DNA of 5,500 nt from an uncultured Flavihumibacter sp. GTDB lineage: Bacteria; Bacteroidota; Bacteroidia; Chitinophagales; Chitinophagaceae. A program made the position numbers and the translations under genes. Shown piece after piece: positions 1 to 5,500 of the stretch (positions are counted from its first letter, which is position 1; every line of letters starts with the position of its first letter). Location: assembly GCA_946481605.1 (NCBI GenBank), contig CAMLPA010000254.1:1-5500 (forward strand). The letters run 5' to 3'. Below the pieces are notes generated by a model. That model was not told the origin of the DNA, did no database searches, and was given only the letters and a program-made list of their open reading frames with translations.

Positions 1-1544
1 GTGAATTTATCCAGTTGTTTTTCGAAACCGAGAATGATTCTTCCGAAAATTGTTTTACCCGTAAGATGTTCCAGTTTACCGAAGCGGGAAGAGAGCAGGG
101 GAACAATGGTGAATGAAGACAGCAAAGACAGCATGGTAGCGATAATTACCGTTACGCAGAACTGCTTGATGATATTGGAAACGAGTCCCGTACTCAGCGC
201 GATGGGCAGGAACACCACTACAATTACGAGCGTGATGGCGGTAACCGTGAAGCCGATCTCTTTGGTGCCGTCCAGTGAGGCGCGCACACGGTTTTTACCC
301 ATTTCCATGTGCCGGTAGATGTTCTCCAGTACCACAATGGCATCGTCCACAAGAATACCTACCACCAGCGAGAGGCCCAGCAAACTCATCAGGTTCAGTG
401 TGTAACCGAACAGCGCCATGCCGATAAAGGTTGCGATCAGCGAAGCGGGAATAGAAACCATTACGATCACTGCGTTCCTGAAACTATGGAGGAAGAACAA
501 CATTACAACGGCCACCAGTACTACGGCGAGTAAGAGATCGTGCACCACTGAATCCGCCGCTTCAAGCGTGAAAACGGTACTGTCGTTGGCGATCTCCAGT
601 TTCAATGCGTTGGAAGCATAATCTTTTTCGAGGACTGCGATCTGTTTCTGAATTTCTTCACTCACGGCCACCGCGTTCGCATCCGATTGTTTGATGACCT
701 GTATCGCGATGGAGTTTTTCTGGTTCACCCTTGAAATTTTCTCCACTTCTTTCAAACCATCCTGTACATCGGCCACATCACCCAGGCGCACCTGGATGCC
801 GTTCCTGGAACTGAGTACAAGGTTACGCAGTTCATCCACGGATTTGTATTTACCCGACAGGCGGATCAATATGCTTTGCTCTCTCGTTTGTACGTTACCG
901 GTAGGGAAGTCGAGGTTGGAAGCGAGGATCATCTGTTGTGCCTGGGGAACGGAGAGGCCGTAGCCCTTCAGTTTTTCCGCGTCCAGTTCAACCTGTATTT
1001 CCCTTTCCTGACCACCAATCAGGTTTACCTGCGCCACGCCGTTTACACGGGACAGCACGGGGCTTACCCTTTTATCGATCAGGTCGAAGAACTTTGATTC
1101 ATCGAGGTTGGCGGAAGCCGCGAGGGTCATGATGGGAAGGTCGCTCAACGAGAATTTGGTGAGTGAAGGCGGATCCACATCATCGGGCAGGTCTTTTAAT
1201 ATCGCGTTGATCTTCCGTTGCGCGTCGTTCAGCGCATAGTCGGCATCAGCATCGCTGTTCAACTGAATGGTCACGAGCGACACACTTTCCAGCGATTTGG
1301 ATTCCAGTTTTTTAATATTCTCCAATGATGCCACGGCATCTTCAATTTTTTTCGTCACCGTGTTTTCCACTTCACTCGGAGAGGCCCCGGGATAGATAGT
1401 AGAAACGGTGATAGCATTGGTATCGAACTTTGGAATAAGTTCATAACCAAGCGTGGAATAGGCGAGTAGACCGCCCAGGGTCAGGATCGTAAACAATACG
1501 ATCACGATCGATGGGCGTTTGATGGAAATTTCAGCCAGTTTCAT
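1..1544 (-). CDS. RND efflux pump inner membrane permease, HAE-1/AcrB type, N-terminal half (partial)
   Basis: Inner membrane proton/drug antiporter of a tripartite efflux pump. The frame is open from ATG at 1544-1542 to the left edge, about 514 residues, roughly half of the usual 1,030-1,050. Residues 1-9 (MKLAEISIK) followed by RPS lead into TM1 (about 10-30). A long periplasmic porter region follows, including YPGASPSEVE near residue 60. TM2 lies at about 337-355, TM3 at 359-380, TM4 at 384-409, TM5 at 431-452 and TM6 at 462-486. TM4 contains GILVDDAIVVLEN; Asp400-Asp401 (codons 342-347) match AcrB Asp407-Asp408 of the proton relay. The TM5 region reads GFTVTAITLVIVVVFLPIAL, a typical HAE-1 signature. 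The partner lysine in TM10 lies outside the window. It starts 33 bases after the adaptor stop, with no Shine-Dalgarno sequence, as is common in Bacteroidota. The family is secure. Substrate is unknown, and heavy-metal (HME) type is less likely given the TM4 sequence. Confidence 0.96.
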   Translation of the reverse strand, partial: MKLAEISIKRPSIVIVLFTILTLGGLLAYSTLGYELIPKFDTNAITVSTIYPGASPSEVENTVTKKIEDAVASLENIKKLESKSLESVSLVTIQLNSDADADYALNDAQRKINAILKDLPDDVDPPSLTKFSLSDLPIMTLAASANLDESKFFDLIDKRVSPVLSRVNGVAQVNLIGGQEREIQVELDAEKLKGYGLSVPQAQQMILASNLDFPTGNVQTREQSILIRLSGKYKSVDELRNLVLSSRNGIQVRLGDVADVQDGLKEVEKISRVNQKNSIAIQVIKQSDANAVAVSEEIQKQIAVLEKDYASNALKLEIANDSTVFTLEAADSVVHDLLLAVVLVAVVMLFFLHSFRNAVIVMVSIPASLIATFIGMALFGYTLNLMSLLGLSLVVGILVDDAIVVLENIYRHMEMGKNRVRASLDGTKEIGFTVTAITLVIVVVFLPIALSTGLVSNIIKQFCVTVIIATMLSLLSSFTIVPLLSSRFGKLEHLTGKTIFGRIILGFEKQLDKF

Positions 1545-1577
1545 GTACTAGAATTTTATATGGAAAAATGTTCCTGC

Positions 1578-2645
1578 TTATTTGATCACACTGATGGCGC
1601 TTCCATTGGCGAGGTTGATCTGGCCGCTGGTTACCACGAGGTCTCCTTCATTCAATCCAGCCACGATCTCTACCTGGTCGCCGAGTATTCTTCCGGCGGT
1701 CACTGTTTTGAGGACGGCTTTGTTGTTTTCCACCACAAACACCTGGTTGCTGTTCACACTACCCACAAATGCGGTACGCGGAACAATGGTAACGGGTGCC
1801 TGGTTCGGGAAATCGAAGATGGCTGTGCCATACATACCGGCTTTCAACTGGTTGCCGACGTTGTTGCTGATTTCTATTTCGATGGGAAAGTTGAGGGCGG
1901 CATCTGCTTTAGGCGCGATGAAGCTGATTTTACCGGAGAATTCCTTGTCGGGGAACACGCTGGCTTTCACTTTCACGGGCTTGCCTACCTGCAGGTTGGC
2001 CACCTGGGCCTCGTTCACGGTAACGTTCAGTTTTAGTTTAGATACATTCACGATATCGAACAGCGCGGTGCCGGGAGATACCACGGAGCCGGGTTCAATA
2101 TGACGTTTGTTCACGATCCCGGAAATGGTGGCGCGGATGTTTGCGTCTCCGAGGTTGATTTTTGATTGCTGCAACCTGGCCTTCGCGTTGGAAAGGTTCA
2201 GCAGCGCCTGGTCCAGTTGTTGTTGGGTAACGCCGCCTGTTTTAAAAGCGTTCTCGTAACGTGCTTTGTCGGTGAGCGCGTTCTGGTAAGCCGCTTCAGC
2301 GCTTTGCACATCTACTGAAAGTTGGTCTACACGAATGGTGGCCAGCGTTTGCCCGGCTTGTACGTAAGCGCCTTCTTTTACGAGGACGTTCACCACCCGA
2401 CCAGCTTTTTCAGCCGAGAAACTCAGTTCCTGGGAGGGAGCGAAATTGCCGTTGGCGATCACATCAAGGTTGGGAAGTTCTTTGGAAACGGTATCTACAC
2501 GAACCGCGATGGTGGCGTTGGTCTGGGCCACGATGGCGGTCTTTTCCTCCGCTTCTTTTTTGTTGTTGGAAAGTACGAAGGCGATAGCGCCGATAGAACC
2601 TATAATAAGCACGATCACGATAATGATCCTGAAAGCCTTGTTCAT
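1578..2645 (-). CDS. Periplasmic adaptor (membrane fusion protein, HlyD/AcrA family) of the RND pump
   Basis: Links the RND permease to the outer membrane channel. It has 355 residues, at the short end for the family. Residues 5-26 are a hydrophobic membrane anchor after a basic N-terminus. There is no lipobox cysteine, so it is probably anchored by an uncleaved helix rather than by lipid. The first lipoyl half-motif is at about 77-105 (AGRVVNVLVKEGAYVQAGQ). An alpha-helical hairpin rich in A, Q and L follows at about 108-166, and the second lipoyl half at about 168-200 (ISGIVNKRHIEPGSVVSPG). A beta-barrel spans about 205-280 and the membrane-proximal domain 285-355 (VPRTAFVG, VTAGRILGDQVEIVAGLNEGDLVV). 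The start ATG lies 6 bases after the stop of the channel gene, so translation is probably coupled. The sequence resembles the short MFPs found with HAE-1 pumps in Bacteroidota. It is complete, with no sign of damage. Confidence 0.95.
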   Translation of the reverse strand: MNKAFRIIIVIVLIIGSIGAIAFVLSNNKKEAEEKTAIVAQTNATIAVRVDTVSKELPNLDVIANGNFAPSQELSFSAEKAGRVVNVLVKEGAYVQAGQTLATIRVDQLSVDVQSAEAAYQNALTDKARYENAFKTGGVTQQQLDQALLNLSNAKARLQQSKINLGDANIRATISGIVNKRHIEPGSVVSPGTALFDIVNVSKLKLNVTVNEAQVANLQVGKPVKVKASVFPDKEFSGKISFIAPKADAALNFPIEIEISNNVGNQLKAGMYGTAIFDFPNQAPVTIVPRTAFVGSVNSNQVFVVENNKAVLKTVTAGRILGDQVEIVAGLNEGDLVVTSGQINLANGSAISVIK

Positions 2646-2651
2646 ATAATG

Positions 2652-4040
2652 TTAGTTTAAGAGTGTTTTTAAATTGCCCTGGGCTTTGATGAGTTGGATT
2701 TCCGCGAGCCTGTAATCGAGCAGCGCGGTGGAGTAATTATTTTGTGCGGTGGTAAGGGAGTTTTCGGCGTCCAGCAGGTCCGTCAATGGCGCCAGTCCCT
2801 GGTTGTAGTTGTTGTTGGTATTCTGGTACACTTCTTCCGCGAGCGCCACGTTCTCTTTCTGGTTGTTGAGGGTGATGATGCTGTTGGTGAGTTGTGTTTT
2901 CGCGTTCTGGAAATTAAGGTCGAGGGAAAGTTCTTTGTCTTTGAGGTCCGCTCTTAATTTCTGCACATCAATATCGGCCTGCCTCACGCGTGATCTTGTA
3001 GCAAACCCGTTGAAGATGGGAATTTTGAGGTTCAGCCCAACGGAAGCATAATCGAACCAGTTCACACCCTGTGCGCTTCCTTTTCCGATCGGGAATTTGT
3101 TGCCAAGTCCCTGGTAGCCGTAGTTGCCGTTGAGGGAGAGGGTGGGATAATACTCGGCTTTCACGGCTTCTTTCTGAAACAGCAGGAGTTGTTCCTGTTT
3201 CTTCAGGAGTTTATAGTCGGTGAGATTTTTTACGTCAGTTGAAGTTTCCGCTAACGCAATCTGGGGTTGAATTTTTTCGAGTTGGTCCTGCGGGATATTG
3301 ATGGGCGTGGAAATATCCATACCCATATAAAATTTAAGCGCGTTCTCCTGGAGTTGCACTGCGTTCAGCAATTGCTGCCGCTGGGCCTGGAGGTTAGAGA
3401 TGTTTACTCTGGTGCGGTCAAGGTCTATCTTTTTGGCCAGCCCATTGTTGTATTGTCCTTCAATCACTGCTTTCACGCGGTTGGTGGTGGCGATGGTGCT
3501 GTCGATCACCACCAGTTTCTGGCGTTGCACCAGTACCTGGTAATAGCTGCTGGCCACCTGTTCAATCACCTGTTCATCGGTAAGCTGACCGAGAATCAGG
3601 TAGTATTCGCGGGTGGTTTTCGCAGCTTTCAATCCGGTGAAAACCGATTGGTCAAAGATGTTTTGTGTAAGTGTAACGGCTGCGCCGCTGTTCCATTTCT
3701 GGCCGAATGCGACGAGGACGGTTTCTCCCGGGCGACCCAGAATCTCACCGGGCAATGCGCTCAGTTGGAGGAGCGGGTTGTAAGTAAGTGATCCGGAGCC
3801 TGAAATATTAGGGAGGGCCCTGGCCTTTACTTCGTCAATCTGGTAGGTGCTGTTTTGTTCGTCGAGACGTGCTTTTTTCGCGGCTGCCTTGTTTTGCAGC
3901 GCGTGTTCTAGCGCTTCTTTCAACGAAAGCTCCTTTGTTTCCTGGGCGCTGGCCGATGCCAGTATGCCCGTCATCGCCAATATGCTAAAGAGGCGACGCA
4001 TGGTAAAGCGTTTCATTTGAATGGTTGTTTGATGAATCAT
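2652..4040 (-). CDS. TolC/OprM-like outer membrane efflux channel (OEP family)
   Basis: Forms the trimeric outer membrane and periplasmic tunnel through which the pump expels substrate. It has 462 residues from the longest start. A Sec signal peptide with a basic start and hydrophobic core ends in ASA-QE, so cleavage is likely after Ala32. The +1 residue is Gln, not Cys, so it is not an OprM-type lipoprotein. Two OEP repeats are visible. The first runs about 38-240 (LSLKEALEHALQNK, then YYQVLVQRQKL, then YNNGLAKKIDLDRTRVNI). The second runs about 275-462, with the hallmark PIFNGF strand at 341-346 and the helix YNQGLAPLTDLLDAENSLT near 412-430. Three in-frame ATGs (4040, 4016, 4001) precede the hydrophobic core; the second (4016) gives the most ordinary signal peptide (MKRFTMRRLFS), so the annotated start may be 8 codons too long. 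It sits 17 bases after the regulator gene and 6 before the adaptor gene. Confidence 0.95.
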   Translation of the reverse strand: MIHQTTIQMKRFTMRRLFSILAMTGILASASAQETKELSLKEALEHALQNKAAAKKARLDEQNSTYQIDEVKARALPNISGSGSLTYNPLLQLSALPGEILGRPGETVLVAFGQKWNSGAAVTLTQNIFDQSVFTGLKAAKTTREYYLILGQLTDEQVIEQVASSYYQVLVQRQKLVVIDSTIATTNRVKAVIEGQYNNGLAKKIDLDRTRVNISNLQAQRQQLLNAVQLQENALKFYMGMDISTPINIPQDQLEKIQPQIALAETSTDVKNLTDYKLLKKQEQLLLFQKEAVKAEYYPTLSLNGNYGYQGLGNKFPIGKGSAQGVNWFDYASVGLNLKIPIFNGFATRSRVRQADIDVQKLRADLKDKELSLDLNFQNAKTQLTNSIITLNNQKENVALAEEVYQNTNNNYNQGLAPLTDLLDAENSLTTAQNNYSTALLDYRLAEIQLIKAQGNLKTLLN

Positions 4041-4057
4041 CTGGTTGGTATGTATAA

Positions 4058-4687
4058 TTATCGGGCTATTGCTGTCTGGTGCTGCGCACTGAGTTCAAGC
4101 AGTTCGTCTTCCAGCGTGGGGATGGCCGCCGGCGCGATGATGCCGTACAGGAAGAGGTACATGGCCTGGCGGAACACTTCGTCTTTTGAATAATCGTTCA
4201 CGAGTTGTGCCGCGTATTCAAAATCCGTTTGCAGGTGCTGTTGCCAGATGCTCATCACCAGTTCGGGGTGGAGGTTCCCGCGGAACACGCCTTCGCTGAT
4301 GCCGTTTTCCAATACCCTTTTCACCCTGGTATGCAGTGTTTTCTCCATTTGCATCTGGAGTTCCATCCATTGGAAAGGATAGTGTTTCCGGAGATCGGAA
4401 AAATAGACGGGAGAGGTTTTCTTGCAGAATTCCACTACTGCGGCAATATAACCGAGCAATGTTTTTAAACTGTTCAGGCGTTGTTCGTCCACTTTTTGCA
4501 TGGCTGCTTCGTATTCGTCGCTTACCTGCAGGGAAACCTGTTCCACCAGGTCCTGCCGGGAAGGGAAGAACCGGTACAGCGTTTTCTTCGATACCCCCAG
4601 CCTCTTCGCGAGTTCATCCATCGTGAACTGGTGGATGCCTTTCGAGGTGAATAGCTGGAAGGTGGTTTGTAATATAACTTGTTCCAT
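4058..4687 (-). CDS. TetR/AcrR-family transcriptional regulator, probable autorepressor of the efflux operon
   Basis: Predicted ligand-responsive DNA-binding dimer controlling the pump genes downstream. It has 209 residues, normal for the family. The N-terminal helix-turn-helix covers about residues 6-50, with the characteristic FTMDELAKRLGVSKKTLYRFFPSR (21-44), where the recognition helix is GVSKKTLYRFF. The rest (about 55-200) is a variable all-helical ligand-binding and dimerisation domain (for example YFSDLRKHYPFQW at 95-107), so the inducer cannot be predicted. The start is well fixed: an in-frame TGA lies at 4717-4715 on the minus strand and no other usual start codon lies between. It is the first gene of the operon, and its stop is 17 bases before the channel start. 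The upstream region has a perfect inverted repeat next to a promoter box, so negative autoregulation is the simplest reading. That role is inferred; activation or control of other targets is possible. Confidence 0.93.
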   Translation of the reverse strand: MEQVILQTTFQLFTSKGIHQFTMDELAKRLGVSKKTLYRFFPSRQDLVEQVSLQVSDEYEAAMQKVDEQRLNSLKTLLGYIAAVVEFCKKTSPVYFSDLRKHYPFQWMELQMQMEKTLHTRVKRVLENGISEGVFRGNLHPELVMSIWQQHLQTDFEYAAQLVNDYSKDEVFRQAMYLFLYGIIAPAAIPTLEDELLELSAQHQTAIAR

Positions 4688-4690
4688 GAA

Positions 4691-4722
4691 TTTTCGACCA
4701 ATTTGGTTTACGGGTCAAAAGT
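4691..4722. promoter_or_regulatory. Second, imperfect operator-like site in the leader of the efflux operon
   Basis: TTTTCGACCAA at 4691-4701 repeats, with one mismatch, the arm TTTTCGACTAA at 4731-4741, offset by exactly 40 bases. A degraded opposite arm, GGGTCAAAAGT (4712-4722), lacks one G of the expected GTCGAAAAGT. A smaller perfect palindrome, ACCAA-T-TTGGT, lies inside at 4697-4707. The site lies between the predicted -7 box and the start codon of the regulator gene, where bound protein would block early transcription. It could be an auxiliary operator; only the left half-site is strong, and chance cannot be ruled out. Confidence 0.45.
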
Positions 4723-4746
4723 AAATGGACTTTTCGACTAATTGAA
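4716..4746 (-). promoter_or_regulatory. Predicted Bacteroidota-type promoter of the efflux operon
   Basis: On the minus strand TACTTTTG (4723-4716) fits the TAnnTTTG -7 consensus exactly. The matching -33 element is weak: TTC at 4746-4744, one base off TTG, about 20 bases upstream. Transcription would start near 4710, leaving a leader of about 22 bases. The upstream inverted repeat (4729-4763) covers the spacer and -33 region, so a bound repressor would exclude the sigma factor. A weak -33 might be offset by other upstream contacts. Confidence 0.55.
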
Positions 4747-4763
4747 GATTTTAGTCGAAAAGT
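4729..4763. promoter_or_regulatory. Perfect 13-base inverted repeat, candidate TetR operator
   Basis: ACTTTTCGACTAA (4729-4741) and TTAGTCGAAAAGT (4751-4763) are exact reverse complements separated by a 9-base spacer, with the centre at 4746. Arm centres are 22 bases apart, about two helical turns, which suits one face of DNA and binding by a TetR-family dimer or a pair of dimers. It lies 42 bases upstream of the regulator's start codon and overlaps the predicted spacer and -33 region of its promoter. No U-tract follows on either strand, so it is not a typical terminator. The binding protein is inferred to be the 4058-4687 product because of proximity; the plus-strand regulator at 4969 is the alternative. 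Confidence 0.7.
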
Positions 4764-4914
4764 TTAGTTAAGAAAATGTGAAAGAAACCCCGGCAGCAAT
4801 TTTTTCGAATGGAAAAAGAATGTTGGATGAATGCAACTAAATAATAATCAATACAATCTGAACTGGTACGGCTGAAACTAAAAAAACTACCTATCGTTTC
4901 TTTGTTTCCGGCCA

Positions 4915-4943
4915 TTGCACTGCCACTCATTATTGTATTTTTG
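4915..4943 (+). promoter_or_regulatory. Predicted Bacteroidota-type promoter for the plus-strand TetR gene
   Basis: TATTTTTG at 4936-4943 matches the TAnnTTTG -7 consensus, with TTG at 4915-4917 as a -33 candidate 18 bases upstream, within the range described for this phylum. Transcription would start near 4950, giving a leader of about 19 bases before the ATG at 4969. A tandem TTGTAT pair (4933-4938 and 4941-4946) overlaps the -7 box; it could be incidental in AT-rich sequence. Confidence 0.5.
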
Positions 4944-4968
4944 TATGGATTGTTAAAACCGACTGTAT

Positions 4969-5500
4969 ATGGTGAATAGTCAAATAGAGAAGGATCCCAT
5001 CCGGGAAGATATTCTGAATGGTGCGCGCGACCTCTTCCAGCGTTTCGGGTTCAAAAAAACCACGATGGAGGATATTGCCCGCCAGATCGGGAAATCAAAA
5101 AGTGCGCTCTACTATTATTACAAAACCAAAGAGGAGATTTTCGAAGCGGTGGTGCTGCGCGATATGGATTGTCAGCGCGACGTGGCGCTGAACGCGATTG
5201 CGGAAGTGGAGTCGGCGAAAGATAAGTTTTGTCTGTTTTTTACGAGTATTCTCCGGGATGTGCGTAGGAAAGCGAACCAGTTTTCGCTTTTCAGGAATGA
5301 TTTCTTTGAGAACCCACACCTGATCATTAATATCGCAAAGCAAAGGGAAGAAGAAGTATCGGAGTTGATCAAGAATTTGCTGATACTGGGAATAAGCAGG
5401 GGGGAAGTAAAGATGATGAGTGCGGCTGAAATGGAAGTATGGGCCAGAATGGTGAACATCACGATGCGGGCGATAGGAAGTAAGCTTTTCCTGGATGAGG
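4969..5500 (+). CDS. TetR/AcrR-family transcriptional regulator (partial, right end outside window)
   Basis: A second TetR-type DNA-binding regulator, read for 177 codons to the right edge and lacking its C-terminus. The helix-turn-helix lies at about residues 13-58: ILNGARDLFQRFGFKKTTMEDI, then the recognition helix GKSKSALYYYYKTKEEIF, a classic TetR pattern. The downstream helical region (about 60-177) is a ligand and dimerisation domain of unknown specificity, with FFTSILRDVRRKANQFSLF near 89-107. The start ATG at 4969 follows an in-frame TAA at 4954-4956; the next codon, GTG, is an alternative start. No Shine-Dalgarno sequence is seen. The gene is divergent from the efflux operon. Its HTH differs clearly from that of the neighbouring regulator, so it is not a recent duplicate. 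It may control genes beyond the right edge, or share the gap with the pump operon. The family is secure and the target is not. Confidence 0.93.
   Translation, partial: MVNSQIEKDPIREDILNGARDLFQRFGFKKTTMEDIARQIGKSKSALYYYYKTKEEIFEAVVLRDMDCQRDVALNAIAEVESAKDKFCLFFTSILRDVRRKANQFSLFRNDFFENPHLIINIAKQREEEVSELIKNLLILGISRGEVKMMSAAEMEVWARMVNITMRAIGSKLFLDE

Noticed and set aside
1562..1574. GGAA/TTCC mini-hairpin between the adaptor and permease genes
   Set aside because: A four-base stem is too weak to support a processing or regulatory site.
1560..2103. Long plus-strand open frames of 158 and 173 codons over the adaptor gene
   Set aside because: They lie antisense to a clear HlyD-family gene, show no recognisable domain, and have low-complexity composition expected of a complementary frame.
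3267..3791. 174-codon plus-strand open frame inside the channel gene
   Set aside because: It is antisense to a well-supported OEP gene and its His/Val/Phe-rich translation matches no family I recognise.
4729..4763. Inverted repeat as an intrinsic terminator
   Set aside because: It is AT-rich, has no following U-tract on either strand, and sits upstream of both divergent genes rather than after one.
4801..4817. TTTTTC/GAAAAA inverted repeat with a nearby TTTTCGAA half-site-like word
   Set aside because: Six-base homopolymer-rich arms arise easily by chance in AT-rich intergenic DNA; the word differs from the operator core at its last base and has no promoter next to it.
4809..4844. Short plus-strand open frame of 11 codons (MEKECWMNATK) in the divergent gap
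   Set aside because: It is too short to judge, has no promoter or ribosome site I can point to, and is probably random.
4851..4938. ATACAAT and ATTGTAT as an inverted repeat pair
   Set aside because: The arms are seven AT-rich bases each, separated by 74 bases, which is expected by chance.
5095..5462. Minus-strand open frames of 82 and 96 codons at the right end
   Set aside because: They are shadows of the plus-strand TetR gene, which has a clear helix-turn-helix.

Overview
The window comes from a bacterium of the phylum Bacteroidota, and family-level features (protein style, moderate GC, Q/N-rich TolC-like protein) fit Chitinophagaceae or a close relative. Two signs support the phylum: start codons lack Shine-Dalgarno sequences, and both candidate promoters in the divergent gap carry the TAnnTTTG -7 element typical of this group. 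The family-level placement is a guess.

Layout: positions 1-4687 on the minus strand form one compact operon. In transcription order it encodes a TetR-type regulator (4687-4058), a TolC/OprM-type outer membrane channel (4040-2652), a periplasmic membrane fusion adaptor (2645-1578), and an RND inner membrane permease (1544 to beyond the left edge). The gaps between genes are 17, 6 and 33 bases, so co-transcription is likely. A 281-base divergent gap (4688-4968) follows, and then a second TetR-family gene starts on the plus strand at 4969 and runs off the right edge.

How the genes work together: the three structural proteins make up a complete tripartite proton-driven efflux pump. The permease captures substrate from the periplasm or outer leaflet of the inner membrane, the adaptor bridges, and the TolC-like trimer carries substrate through the outer membrane. 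The first gene encodes a probable autorepressor. Its upstream region holds a perfect 13-base inverted repeat (4729-4741 and 4751-4763) next to a good -7 promoter box, and a further half-site copy lies 40 bases downstream in the leader. This is a textbook-like local repressor circuit, though the exact operator appears worth testing. The pump's substrate cannot be told from the sequence.

The rest of the divergent gap (about 4764-4914) is AT-rich and shows no convincing gene or structure. I see no mobile element, CRISPR array, RNA gene or evident novel system. The most informative non-coding signal is the operator/promoter arrangement between the two regulators.
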